Below are positions 24,188-33,162 of a stretch of 64,000 nt of DNA, piece after piece. The position numbers and the translations under genes were made by a program. The notes under the pieces were generated by a model. The model was not told where the DNA came from. It worked only from the letters and a program-made list of their open reading frames with translations, and searched no databases. The stretch's first letter is position 1, and each line of letters begins with the position of its first letter. Origin of the DNA: Halieaceae bacterium UBA5044 (GTDB lineage: Bacteria > Pseudomonadota > Gammaproteobacteria > Pseudomonadales > Halieaceae); contig DIBU01000003.1 of assembly GCA_002416125.1 (NCBI GenBank), positions 55,923-119,922 of the forward strand, in the 5' to 3' direction.

Positions 24188-26218
24188 ATGACGAACCCCC
24201 TGCTGGAAAAGAACCTTCTGCCGCCATTCTCTGCCATCCGCGCAGAGCATGTTGAGCCGGCAATACGCACACTCATTGAGCGCCACAAGGCTGCACTTGA
24301 CGGGCTGCTTGCCCAACCCGGTCCCCGCCGCTGGGACTCGCTGGTTGCACCTATCGAGGCCATGGACGACGAGCTGGCGCAGGCCTGGTCACCCGTCGGG
24401 CATTTGAACGGAGTCCTGAACAGCGAGGCGCTGCGATCCGCCTACAACGCCTGCCTTCCGCTGCTGTCCGAATACCGTACCTGGGTGGGCCAGAATGCCG
24501 CGCTGTATGCCGCCTACCGCGAGCTTGCGGAGAGCCCCGGGTTTGCCGATCTCAGCCAGCCGCAGCAACAGTCTGTGCGCTATGCCCTGCGCGATTTCGA
24601 ACTGGCCGGTGTCGCACTCCCTGAGGCTGGTAAAAAACGCTTCGGGGAAATACAGCAGCGCCTGTCCGAGCTCAGCAGCCGTTTCAGCGATAACGTGCTG
24701 GACGCCACCAATGCCTGGAGCAAGCACGTTACGGCGGAGCAACTACAGGGCCTGCCGGCTTCGGCGCTTGACAGTGCGGCCCAGGCCGCACGACAGCGCG
24801 ACCTCGACGGCTGCCTGCTGACACTGGACTTCCCTTCGGTATACCCGGTGTTGACCTACTGTGATGACCGCGAGCTGCGCCGCGAGGTCTACCTCGCCAA
24901 TGTAACGCGCGCCTCCGAGATCGGTCCCCATGGTGGCCAGTTTGACAACAGCACCCTGATGGCGGAGATACTCGACCTGCGCCAGGAACTCGCTCGCCTG
25001 CTGGGTTTCGCCCACTACGCGGAATGCTCGCTGGCGACGAAGATGGCCGATAGCCCTGAGCGCGTCATAGAGTTCCTCACCGAACTGGCGGAGCGCTCCA
25101 GGCCGCAAGCGCAGGCTGAATGGCGGGATCTGTGTGCCTTCGCGGAGAGCGAGCACCGCCTTGCGCAACTTGAACCCTGGGACGTGGCCTACTACAGCGA
25201 AAAACTGCGCCAGCGAACCTTCAGTATTGCGCAGGAAGAGCTGCGCCCGTATCTGCCGGTCGACCGCGTACTGGGCGGCCTGTTTGAGGTCGTTCAACGT
25301 CTCTACGGCGTGACGGTCAGCGAAGTGAGCGAGTTCGACAGCTACCACCCGGACGTGCGCCTGTTCGAAATCAGCCAGGCGGGGAAAACGCTGGCGCGCT
25401 TCTATCTCGACCTGTACGCCCGCAGCCACAAGCGCGGTGGCGCGTGGATGGACGATTGCCGGGTGCGACGCCTGACGCCGGAGGGCCTGCAACTGCCGGC
25501 GGCCTATCTGGTCTGCAACTTTACCGCCCCGGTGGGCGACCAGCCCTCGCTGCTCACTGAAAACGAACTGGTGACACTGTTCCACGAATTTGGACACGGA
25601 TTGCATCACATGCTCACGGCACAGCATGTGGCGGCAGTATCAGGCATCAACGGCGTGGCGTGGGATGCCGTGGAACTGCCCAGCCAATTCCTGGAAAACT
25701 GGTGCTACCAGCCCGAGGCACTGGCGTTCATCTCGGGGCACGTGGACACTGGAGAGCCCCTGCCCCAGGCCCTGCTGGACAAGATGCTGGCGGCGCGCAA
25801 TTTCCAATCCGGAATGCAGATGATGCGTCAGCTGGAGTTTGCCCTTTTCGACTTTCAGCTGCACCAGCAGTGGGGAGAGCCGGGGGTCACGGTGCAGGGC
25901 TTGCTGGACGATGTGCGCGCACGCGTCGCGGTCGTGCCAGCGGTACCCGAAAACCGCTTCCAGCACGCCTTCAGCCACATCTTTGCCGGGGGCTATGCGG
26001 CAGGCTACTACAGCTACAAATGGGCCGAGGTGCTGTCCGCTGATGCCTTTGCCCGGTTTGAGGAAGAAGGCATCTTCAACCCGCATACCGGCAGCGATTT
26101 CCGGCGTCACATCCTCGAGGCTGGCGGGTCACAGGACGCTATGGCGCTGTTTGTGGCCTTCCGCGGCCGGGAGCCGGACGTCGAACCGCTGCTGCGGCAC
26201 AGCGGTATCGCGGCGTAG
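24188..26218 (+). CDS. prlC: Oligopeptidase A (M3 metallopeptidase)
   Basis: 676 residues, close to E. coli PrlC/OpdA (680). It degrades short peptides and cleaved signal peptides in the cytoplasm. The zinc site is HEFGHGLHH near residue 465 (HExxH-type, with a downstream Glu in the following helix), and the C-terminal FSHIFAGGYAAGYYSYKWAE segment is diagnostic of M3. The ATG at 24188 follows AGGAAA; the open frame starts 35 codons earlier but is not protein-like. It converges on the PTPS-like gene with a 9-base gap. Confidence 0.94.
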   Translation: MTNPLLEKNLLPPFSAIRAEHVEPAIRTLIERHKAALDGLLAQPGPRRWDSLVAPIEAMDDELAQAWSPVGHLNGVLNSEALRSAYNACLPLLSEYRTWVGQNAALYAAYRELAESPGFADLSQPQQQSVRYALRDFELAGVALPEAGKKRFGEIQQRLSELSSRFSDNVLDATNAWSKHVTAEQLQGLPASALDSAAQAARQRDLDGCLLTLDFPSVYPVLTYCDDRELRREVYLANVTRASEIGPHGGQFDNSTLMAEILDLRQELARLLGFAHYAECSLATKMADSPERVIEFLTELAERSRPQAQAEWRDLCAFAESEHRLAQLEPWDVAYYSEKLRQRTFSIAQEELRPYLPVDRVLGGLFEVVQRLYGVTVSEVSEFDSYHPDVRLFEISQAGKTLARFYLDLYARSHKRGGAWMDDCRVRRLTPEGLQLPAAYLVCNFTAPVGDQPSLLTENELVTLFHEFGHGLHHMLTAQHVAAVSGINGVAWDAVELPSQFLENWCYQPEALAFISGHVDTGEPLPQALLDKMLAARNFQSGMQMMRQLEFALFDFQLHQQWGEPGVTVQGLLDDVRARVAVVPAVPENRFQHAFSHIFAGGYAAGYYSYKWAEVLSADAFARFEEEGIFNPHTGSDFRRHILEAGGSQDAMALFVAFRGREPDVEPLLRHSGIAA

Positions 26219-26227
26219 GGCACTGAC

Positions 26228-26710
26228 TCAGGGCTTGTGCCAGCTGGCGCAGCCCTTTTGTCCGGGCCCCGAGGCAACACACAGCTCCACTTCGCGCAGG
26301 TCGTCTCCCTCCGAGGCCAGCAGCAGCTGCTGTAGCAGGTAACGGGAGAACTCCTCCACAGTGGCATTGCGCAGTGGCAGGACTCGGGTGTCCGTCTTGA
26401 GAAAAAGCATCTCCTCACTGGCGAAGTGCACCCGGTAATAGGCATCGGCATCTTCAATGCGCTGGTGTGGTGAGTCTCCAGCCAGCACAAGATACTCGTC
26501 AAGCGCATCGCACAGCGATTTCAGGCGTCGCTTGTACACGTTGTAGTCGGCGGCAAAGCCGTTGTCGCCCATAGGCGCCACGATCTTTGCCGACACGGAA
26601 TAATTGTGCCCGTGCAGACGCTCGCGTTCAGTCGCGGAAAATATCGTGAAATGCGCCGCAGAAAACTTGTGACTCTCCTTGTCAATGTACAGCGTGGTCA
26701 AGCGCTCCAT
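26228..26710 (-). CDS. 6-pyruvoyl-tetrahydropterin synthase-fold protein with altered active site
   Basis: 160 residues with the T-fold of the PTPS/QueD family. Zinc-binding histidines are visible at H20 (FSAAHF), H33 and H35 (LHGHNY), and NATVEEFSRYL near 115–125 matches the family. Several residues expected for catalysis are missing. There is no Cys between H20 and H33; Glu28/Glu30 lie there instead. The usual Asp-His of the catalytic relay appears as Asp71-Glu72. The pterin-anchoring Glu near the C-terminus appears as Ser147 in VASGPGQKG. Glu in the Cys position is known in PTPS-III proteins that replace FolB in folate synthesis, but the other two changes are not explained by that. It could be a PTPS-III variant or a protein with a different ligand. 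Divergent from the SDR gene. Confidence 0.75.
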   Translation of the reverse strand: MERLTTLYIDKESHKFSAAHFTIFSATERERLHGHNYSVSAKIVAPMGDNGFAADYNVYKRRLKSLCDALDEYLVLAGDSPHQRIEDADAYYRVHFASEEMLFLKTDTRVLPLRNATVEEFSRYLLQQLLLASEGDDLREVELCVASGPGQKGCASWHKP

Positions 26711-26902
26711 GAGATACTTCCAACCCGGTTATGTTGATTCATTGTTACGAGTCTACGCAGAATAGGCAAGGCTGGACCGCTGGGGCACAATACCGCTGCC
26801 GCGGTGCGCGCAAACTGAATCCGGCAGACCTGCGTATTACCAGACAGCAACGCCCGCCGCAGTACCACCCAGCCGGGCGCACCGCACCATCAGGGGGACT
26901 CT

Positions 26903-27607
26903 ATGCAGCACACTGCAATCATCACCGGCGCCAGCGTCGGTATCGGTCGCGCCACGGCACAGCGCTTTGTGGCGCTCGGCTACCGCGTCTATAACCTGTC
27001 ACGACGCGCCTGCCCGGAGCCCGGCGTGGAGAACATCGCCTGTGACCTCGCTTCCGACACCTCCATCGCCAGCGCCTGCGCAACGCTGCTGCCCGTCGTG
27101 CGCGAAAGTGCCTCGGTCTGCCTGTTGCACAACGCCAGCCAGATGCGCAAGGATGCGGCTGGAAGCTGCAGCAGTGACAGCCTGCGCGAGGTTCTGGAAA
27201 CCAACGTGGTCGCGGTCAACACCATCAATCAGCAACTGCTGCCGGTACTGCCGCGAGGTTCCAGCCTGTTGTACATCGGCTCCACACTGTCCGAAAAGGC
27301 GGTGGCCGGCTCCTTCAGCTATGTTCTGAGCAAACATGCCCAGCTGGGCATGATGCGGGCCAGCTGCCAGGATCTTATGGGTACGGGCATCCACACAGCG
27401 TTGATCTGCCCCGGCTTCACCGACACCGAGATGCTGCGCACGCACATCGGCAATGACCCGCAGGTTGTTGCCGCCATCGGCGGAATGAATGCCTACGGAC
27501 GACTCATCGATCCGGGTGAAATTGCGGAGCTGGTGGTCTGGTCACACAGCAACCCGGTCATCAACGGCGCGGTACTGCACGCCAATCTGGGACAAAAGGA
27601 AGCCTGA
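26903..27607 (+). CDS. Short-chain dehydrogenase/reductase (SDR)
   Basis: 234 residues of the classical SDR type. The cofactor motif is TGASVGIG at 8–15; NNAG is replaced by HNAS near 76–79. The catalytic residues are Ser127, Tyr140 and Lys144 (YVLSK). GGGGGA lies 7 bases before the ATG. The substrate is not predictable. It resembles sepiapterin-reductase-like SDRs in overall size, which is interesting beside a PTPS-fold gene, but that is only suggestive. It ends one base before the YhhQ-type transporter. Confidence 0.85.
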   Translation: MQHTAIITGASVGIGRATAQRFVALGYRVYNLSRRACPEPGVENIACDLASDTSIASACATLLPVVRESASVCLLHNASQMRKDAAGSCSSDSLREVLETNVVAVNTINQQLLPVLPRGSSLLYIGSTLSEKAVAGSFSYVLSKHAQLGMMRASCQDLMGTGIHTALICPGFTDTEMLRTHIGNDPQVVAAIGGMNAYGRLIDPGEIAELVVWSHSNPVINGAVLHANLGQKEA

Positions 27608-27608
27608 C

Positions 27609-28397
27609 ATGACTGCGGCCGTCACCGTATGGGAACGCCGGGAGCGGGTTTTCCTGGTTCTGGCAGGGACGTTCCTCTGCGCGATGACGCTGCTGAATGT
27701 GATCGGCATCACCCGCTTTATTCAGCTGGGCCCCATGGCATTGGCTGTGGGCGTCCTGCCCTACCCGCTGACTTTTCTCTGCACCGACCTCGTCTGTGAA
27801 CTGTACGGCCGGGCGCGCGCCAATTTTCTCGTCAGCGTCGGCCTTGGCCTGAACTTCTTCATTCTCCTCGTACTGTTCCTCGGCGACACCATGCCCTCGG
27901 TCGGACCGGAGGCGATGCCGCCCTGGCAGGTGCTGCAACTCGCCCAGCCGGTCACACTACCCAGCGGCGAGGTCGTCAGTAACAGCATCGGCCTGTACCA
28001 GCTGATCTACGCCACCACATCCGGTGCCGTTTTCGCCTCGATGATGGCCTACATTGCGGCACAGTACTGCGACGTACAGCTGTTTCATTTCTGGAAACGG
28101 GTGACGCGGGGCAAATACCTGTGGGTGCGCAACAATTTCAGTACCCTGATGAGCCAGATGGTCGATTCCGTGATGGTGATCACCGTGACCTTCGGCGCCG
28201 CCTTCCTGCGCGGTGACATCGCCTTCCAGGCGCTGCTGGTGTTGATCGGCAGCAACTATCTGTTCAAGGCTACCGTCGCGCTGCTGGACACTGGCCCGTT
28301 CTACCTGCTCGTGCACTACCTGCGGCGCTATCTCGAGCTGGGCCCCGAGGAGTATGCCGTGCCGGGGGGGCGTTCAGACGGCGTTGCCGGCGGCTAA
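27609..28397 (+). CDS. yhhQ: YhhQ-type queuosine precursor transporter (VUT family)
   Basis: 262 residues with about six membrane helices. The family signature VLPYPLTFLCTDLVCELYGRARA lies near residues 48–70 (aromatic/proline, Asp, then Glu-x-Tyr-Gly). E. coli YhhQ imports the queuosine precursors preQ0 and preQ1. The ATG at 27609 is one base after the SDR stop, so translation is probably coupled. No QueC, QueE or QueF gene is nearby, which fits a salvage transporter. Confidence 0.82.
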   Translation: MTAAVTVWERRERVFLVLAGTFLCAMTLLNVIGITRFIQLGPMALAVGVLPYPLTFLCTDLVCELYGRARANFLVSVGLGLNFFILLVLFLGDTMPSVGPEAMPPWQVLQLAQPVTLPSGEVVSNSIGLYQLIYATTSGAVFASMMAYIAAQYCDVQLFHFWKRVTRGKYLWVRNNFSTLMSQMVDSVMVITVTFGAAFLRGDIAFQALLVLIGSNYLFKATVALLDTGPFYLLVHYLRRYLELGPEEYAVPGGRSDGVAGG

Positions 28398-28436
28398 CGG
28401 CACCCCAACCTTGTCGTACGCCACGGCGCTTGCAAA

Positions 28437-28454
28437 CTGTTACAAAGCCGTACA
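28437..28454 (+). promoter_or_regulatory. Pho-box-like direct repeat upstream of the response regulator
   Basis: CTGTTAC (28437–28443), AAAG, CCGTACA (28448–28454): two imperfect 7-mers with an 11-base period. They resemble the OmpR/PhoB half-site arrangement and lie about 65 bases before the response regulator start. The match to the E. coli Pho box is partial, so autoregulation is the more cautious reading. Confidence 0.35.
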
Positions 28455-28517
28455 TGTGCCGGCGGGTAACAGCGCGTATCATCTCAGTCGTGTGCCGCCG
28501 AGAACAAGGAAACCGCC

Positions 28518-29264
28518 GTGGCAGAGGCCAATCTACTGATCATTGACGACGACCTGCTGTTCTGCAAGGTTCTGCGCTACCAACTGGGCGTTCGCAAGTA
28601 CGACTGTGAATTCGTCGATTCCTCCGTGCAGGCCCTGAAGCGGCTGCAACACTCACCACCGCCCGACCTCATACTGCTGGACTACTTTCTCGGGCCCCAG
28701 GACCTGAACGGGCTGCAGCTTTGCAGCCAGATCAAGTCGATCTGCACTGTGCCCGTCATCATGCTCACCGCAAACGACGAAGTGCGCACCACCATCTCCT
28801 GCCTGGACGCCGGCGCCGATCAGTACATCGTGAAGCCCTACGATATTGAGGAGCTCATGGCACGCGTTCGGGCTGTGTTGCGACAGCATGGGAGCAGCGA
28901 CCGCTCACGCGACACTGCCGAGTCCAGTCGCGTTCTCGAGTGGGGCGCCCTGCAAATTGACCCGCTACACCGCACACTCAGCGCCTACGGCAATGAGGTA
29001 CCGCTGTCTGAAAAAGAGCTGGCGGTGCTCTCAGTGCTGATGCGCAGCGCAGGCAACGCCGTTGAACGCCGCGAGCTCTACAGCATCGTTTACGGCCGGG
29101 ATTTCGACTCCATGAACCGCGCCATGGATGTACTGGTCGGGCGCACCCGGAAGAAACTCAGATCGCTCACCGACGACTACCGAATCCGTTCGGTACGTGG
29201 CACGGGTTATGCCCTGCAGCCCGCCAGAGCAAGCAGAAGCACCCCCGGAGAACCGGCACCATGA
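28518..29264 (+). CDS. OmpR-family response regulator
   Basis: 248 residues. The receiver domain (1–120) has the acidic pair Asp10–Asp12, phosphoacceptor Asp55 in LILLDYF, Thr in VIMLTAND and Lys in IVKPYD. The winged-helix DNA-binding domain follows, with VLEWGALQIDP and a C-terminal RSVRGTGYAL hairpin. The start is a GTG at 28518 after AAGGAAA. Its stop overlaps the Hpt gene as ATGA. With the Hpt and hybrid kinase downstream it probably forms the output of one phosphorelay. Confidence 0.93.
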   Translation: MAEANLLIIDDDLLFCKVLRYQLGVRKYDCEFVDSSVQALKRLQHSPPPDLILLDYFLGPQDLNGLQLCSQIKSICTVPVIMLTANDEVRTTISCLDAGADQYIVKPYDIEELMARVRAVLRQHGSSDRSRDTAESSRVLEWGALQIDPLHRTLSAYGNEVPLSEKELAVLSVLMRSAGNAVERRELYSIVYGRDFDSMNRAMDVLVGRTRKKLRSLTDDYRIRSVRGTGYALQPARASRSTPGEPAP

Positions 29265-29629
29265 GCACGCAACGCAGCGTTTTCGACAGCGACCACCTGC
29301 CCCGGTCACTTGAGCTGGAGGATTGGGAGGTGCTTGCGGACTTCTACACCACGTTTCTGCGACAACTGGAAGAGTTCCTGAAGCAAGCACAGGCCACGGC
29401 GCCGGCAATGGAGCTGGAGGAGCAGCGTCATCATGCGCACAAACTCGGCTCTTCCTGCCGCACTGTCGGCGCCCCTGCGCTGGCGACGTTACTTGAGGAG
29501 CTGGAAAACCTGTGCAGATGTGCGGCAGATACCGACACGCGAAGCAGGCTGCTGACCGAGATTGTCGGGCTGGGTGCAGACACCCACCGCGCCGTTGCCT
29601 CACACCTTTCGACGGCCGGGCGCGGCTGA
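29261..29629 (+). CDS. Histidine phosphotransfer (Hpt) protein
   Basis: 122 residues, a single Hpt four-helix domain. The phosphorylated His is His60 in AHKLGSSCRTVGA, followed by the small residues that let the partner receiver dock. A stand-alone Hpt between a response regulator and a hybrid kinase without its own Hpt domain indicates a three-protein relay: kinase His, kinase Asp, Hpt His, regulator Asp. It overlaps the upstream stop by four bases and ends 5 bases before the kinase start. Confidence 0.88.
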   Translation: MSTQRSVFDSDHLPRSLELEDWEVLADFYTTFLRQLEEFLKQAQATAPAMELEEQRHHAHKLGSSCRTVGAPALATLLEELENLCRCAADTDTRSRLLTEIVGLGADTHRAVASHLSTAGRG

Positions 29630-29634
29630 CCGGC

Positions 29635-31794
29635 ATGGCCGCCACGCGCGCTGTTTTCGAGGCACTGAACGCCTGCGAGCTTGGCGCGATGCACTGGCGC
29701 AAGGGAGTGGGCGCCATCGCGATGAACCGCGCGGTCGCAAGCGCACTGGCGCTGCCGGCGGACACCCATACGATACTCGAAGAAGATTTCTGGGCCATGG
29801 TGTACGAGGAGGATCGCGCAAGAGCGACCCGCAGTCTCGACCATTACATGGAACAGGGCCTTGAGGAAGCCGTGGAGATACCCCTGCGGGTTATCACACC
29901 GGGCGGCGCCATGCGCAAACTACAGTGCGTGCTCAGCCTCGTTGCCGACCCTGCGCTGCCGCAGGACGACCTGATGATTCTGCTGCGCGACGTGACGCAG
30001 GCAGAACTTGCCCGCACAGAAACACTGCAGAAGTCCGAATTGGAGCGGCTGATCATCTCCATTTCCATCAAGCTGCTGGAAGCGCCGATCGAGAGCATAG
30101 ACGCCATCATCATTGAGGCCCTGGGTGACACCTCACGGTATGTCGGCGCCGACCGAGGCTACCGGTTCACCTATGACTGGGAACATGGGACATGCAGCAA
30201 TACCCACGAGTGGTGCGCGGAGGGCATCGATCCCCAGATTGACTTCCTGCAGGATATTTCGCTGCGGGGCATGGAGATGTGGAGCAGCAACCACAGGAAG
30301 CGGTTGCCGTTCATCATCTCCTCGGTGCGTGGACGCAGTCCTGAAGACGCAGTGCGCGCGGTACTTGAGCCGCAGGGCATTCAGTCTCTGGCGACTTTTC
30401 CCGAGCTATTGGGTGCGGAGTGTATTGGCTTCATCGGCTTCGACTCGGTGCGCAGCACGCGCCAGTACAGTGATGTGGAAATCAGGCTGCTGGAACTGCT
30501 GGGCGACCTCATCGCCCATACCGTAGAGCGTCGGCGCCGGGAACAGGAGTTATTGGACACCCTGCGTTCGCTGAAGGAATCACGCAACTCTGCGCTGACC
30601 ATGGCCGCCGTGGCCAGTTCCGCCAATGAGGCGAAATCACGCTTCGTGGCAACCATGAGCCATGAAATTCGTACGCCCCTGCATGTCATTCTGGGGATGA
30701 CCGAGCTACTGAAGGCAACCGTGCTGGACGAGAACCAGCGCTCCCAGCTTGACGCGCTGGAATCCTCAGGGCGAAACCTTGCCGAGCTGATTGGCGACAT
30801 TCTCGAAGTGTCGCGCATCGAGAGCGGTAACCTCGCGCTGCAGCCGGTGCCACTTGCATTGCAGGACCTCAGCGGCCCCGTGGAAAAGGTCATGCGGCCG
30901 CTGGCCGAGCGCAAGCGCATCGGGCTGCGGTTCAGTCTGCCGGAAGATGCGTCCTGCCGCTTCTTCAACGATGCCATCAGGATCCGCCAGGTGATCCAGA
31001 ACCTGGTCGGCAATGCCATCAAATTCACTGAACGGGGCGGCGTGGATGTGGCACTGCGCGTGACGCCACCACGGGCACAGGCAGACAGGAACCTCTGGCG
31101 CCTGCATGTCACGGTTAGCGATACGGGTATCGGCATGCCAAAGAGCGTGCTGGCGCATTTGCACGAACCGTTCTACCAGGCTGCGGCGGACGGCCCCGCA
31201 AGGGCAGGCGGCACCGGGCTGGGTCTGGCCATTGTCTATAACCTGGTCAGCGCGATGGGCGGCACTGTCACGGTAGACAGCGAGCTGGGAAAAGGCTCTC
31301 AGTTCGCGGTGAGCCTGCCACTCCAGCCGCTGGCTGAACAGGAGAGCACAGGGCATTCAGCCAGCGGCGCAAACCAAACCCATGCGGGCAGCGAGTTTGC
31401 CGACACATTTCACGGCAGGCGTATCCTGCTGGCGGAAGACAACCTGATGAACCAGCGCCTTGTGCAAACGCACCTGCGGAGCCTTGACTGCGAACTCATG
31501 TTTGCCGAAACCGGTGAAGAAGCCGTGGCACTGGTGACCCAACACGACTTCGACCTGATACTGATGGACTGCCAGATGCCTGTCATGAACGGCTTCGACG
31601 CGACCCGCGAGATCCGCGCCATACTGCGGCAGAAGCAGCGACACCAGCCCGCCATCCTGGCCGTCACCGCCAATTCTGTACAGGGGGACAGGGAAAGGTG
31701 TCTCAGCGCGGGCATGGATGACATGCTCAGCAAGCCCTTTTCGCGCCAGGAACTGATTGCAGCTGTCGCGCAGTGGATTGCCAGGGTCACCTGA
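29635..31794 (+). CDS. Soluble hybrid sensor histidine kinase (PAS-like/GAF/HisKA/HATPase/REC)
   Basis: 719 residues with no membrane segment, so it should sense a cytoplasmic signal. Order: a PAS-like region (about 1–130), a GAF-like region (about 135–300), HisKA with His343 in MSHEIRTPLH, and HATPase_c with N-box Asn460, DTGIG at 496–500 and GTGLG at 526–530. A C-terminal receiver has EDN at 601–603 and phosphoacceptor Asp645 in LILMDCQMP. The ATG at 29635 is chosen because the frame upstream overlaps the Hpt gene. No ligand-binding residues in the PAS/GAF part can be identified by eye. Confidence 0.92.
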   Translation: MAATRAVFEALNACELGAMHWRKGVGAIAMNRAVASALALPADTHTILEEDFWAMVYEEDRARATRSLDHYMEQGLEEAVEIPLRVITPGGAMRKLQCVLSLVADPALPQDDLMILLRDVTQAELARTETLQKSELERLIISISIKLLEAPIESIDAIIIEALGDTSRYVGADRGYRFTYDWEHGTCSNTHEWCAEGIDPQIDFLQDISLRGMEMWSSNHRKRLPFIISSVRGRSPEDAVRAVLEPQGIQSLATFPELLGAECIGFIGFDSVRSTRQYSDVEIRLLELLGDLIAHTVERRRREQELLDTLRSLKESRNSALTMAAVASSANEAKSRFVATMSHEIRTPLHVILGMTELLKATVLDENQRSQLDALESSGRNLAELIGDILEVSRIESGNLALQPVPLALQDLSGPVEKVMRPLAERKRIGLRFSLPEDASCRFFNDAIRIRQVIQNLVGNAIKFTERGGVDVALRVTPPRAQADRNLWRLHVTVSDTGIGMPKSVLAHLHEPFYQAAADGPARAGGTGLGLAIVYNLVSAMGGTVTVDSELGKGSQFAVSLPLQPLAEQESTGHSASGANQTHAGSEFADTFHGRRILLAEDNLMNQRLVQTHLRSLDCELMFAETGEEAVALVTQHDFDLILMDCQMPVMNGFDATREIRAILRQKQRHQPAILAVTANSVQGDRERCLSAGMDDMLSKPFSRQELIAAVAQWIARVT

Positions 31795-31893
31795 GCCCAG
31801 TAGTGCGACCGGGGCAGGATACGGATACCCAACGTTACAGTGCGCGCACACGACCTCTGCTAGGCTAGCCGCTTTTCCCATTCGAGAATCAGC

Positions 31894-32082
31894 ATGGCAC
31901 AGCAGACACCGGAGGCCGCACTGGCGGCGCTTGACTGTCGACCCGGCACACTCACTGGCGGAGCAAGAGAAGAGCGGCGCCGCCTTCACGCAGCCTCCCC
32001 TGCCCTCTTGCCGCTTGTCGTGGCGAGCGGCTTGACCAGTATTATCGCGCTGCAGGCGCTGCTCGGCCTGGTAACTCAGTAG
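31894..32082 (+). CDS. Possible small single-helix membrane protein
   Basis: 62 codons. The first 35 residues are polar and charged; the last 26 (ALLPLVVASGLTSIIALQAL region) are hydrophobic enough for one membrane helix. A GAGA lies about 6 bases before the ATG. Its 3' end overlaps the end of the convergent amino-acid dehydrogenase gene by 41 bases. I do not recognise it; it may be chance. Conservation in relatives would be needed. Confidence 0.25.
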   Translation: MAQQTPEAALAALDCRPGTLTGGAREERRRLHAASPALLPLVVASGLTSIIALQALLGLVTQ

Positions 32083-33133
32083 CTCGGGGAGCCCGCGCTG
32101 CATCGCGCAGGTATTCCACCGCCAGCGCCTCGGCAACCTCGTTCGACGGCCTTCCCGTCACATCTGCGCGGTGCAGCACCTCCGCCAAGGTGTCGACAAT
32201 GCGCTCAATGTGCGCCCGCTTCGCTTCCGCCGGCAAACCGGCACGCTGATAGTGCACATCAATGATACCTCCTGCATTGATCAGGAAGTCAGGACAGTAA
32301 AGAATGCCATGACCCTGCAGCCGCGCGGAATCCTCTGCCGTGGCCAGCTGGTTATTGGCAGCCCCGGCCACGATCCCCGCACGCAGGGTGTCGATTGACC
32401 GCGCGTTCAGCACGGCGCCCATGGCGCAGGGTGCAAGAACGTCCACTTCAAGGCTGAGGATCTCCGCGGGATCCACGGCTATCACACCCAACTCGTCACT
32501 TGCACGTGCAATGTTTGCCGGATTGACGTCGGCGCCGTAGACCACGGCACCGTCCGTGCGCAGATGACGGGCCAGGTGGTATCCGACATGGCCGAGGCCC
32601 TGCACCGCCACGCGCAGCCCCGACGTGCTGGCAACGCCGAGGCGGTGCTGCACTGCCGTACGAATCGCGAGAAATACGCCGTAGGCGGTACTCGGAGACG
32701 GATCGCCACCGTGTTCATTGTCGTCTATACCGCTGACATAGGGGGTGCGCCCGGCCATTCTGCGCAGGTCCTCCACACCGGTTCCCGAATCTTCTGCAGC
32801 GACGTAGCGACCTCCCTGGGCATGCACAAAATCGCCCATGGCGCTGATCAGCGCGGGCGTTTTATCACGACGGGGGTCGCCTATGATCACCGACTTGCCG
32901 CCGCCCATGGGCAGCCCGGCCAGAGCCGATTTGTAGGTCATGCCGCGGGACAGGCGCAGCACATCGTGCAGGGCATCGGCATCACTGGCATAGGGAAACA
33001 TGCGGCAGCCCCCGACGCCCGGGCCGAGCGTGGAGTCGTGCACGGCGATAATCGCTCGCAGTCCTGTGCGGGCATCGCTGCCAAACGCCACCAGTTCGTG
33101 GCTATCCCAGGCGGGGGCTGAAAACACGCTCAT
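32042..33133 (-). CDS. Leu/Phe/Val (Glu-type) amino-acid dehydrogenase
   Basis: 363 residues of the Glu/Leu/Phe/Val dehydrogenase family. They oxidatively deaminate an amino acid to a 2-oxo acid with NAD. The N-terminal catalytic domain has the GGCRM segment and LAGLPMGGGKSVIIGDP with the active-site Lys; the Rossmann domain has GLGHVGYHLARHL near 180. Length (363) fits leucine or phenylalanine dehydrogenases (350–370), not glutamate dehydrogenase (about 450). It lies 29 bases downstream of the 2-oxoacid oxidoreductase with AAAGGAA as ribosome site, so both are likely one operon. Confidence 0.88.
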   Translation of the reverse strand: MSVFSAPAWDSHELVAFGSDARTGLRAIIAVHDSTLGPGVGGCRMFPYASDADALHDVLRLSRGMTYKSALAGLPMGGGKSVIIGDPRRDKTPALISAMGDFVHAQGGRYVAAEDSGTGVEDLRRMAGRTPYVSGIDDNEHGGDPSPSTAYGVFLAIRTAVQHRLGVASTSGLRVAVQGLGHVGYHLARHLRTDGAVVYGADVNPANIARASDELGVIAVDPAEILSLEVDVLAPCAMGAVLNARSIDTLRAGIVAGAANNQLATAEDSARLQGHGILYCPDFLINAGGIIDVHYQRAGLPAEAKRAHIERIVDTLAEVLHRADVTGRPSNEVAEALAVEYLRDAARAPRATELPGRAAPAAR

Positions 33134-33162
33134 GAAGAGTTCCTTTTATCTACCGCCTGTAC

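Noticed and set aside
26228..28397. A queuosine biosynthesis operon
   Set aside because: Only a YhhQ-type importer fits. QueC, QueE, QueF and Tgt are absent and the PTPS-like protein lacks the QueD catalytic residues.
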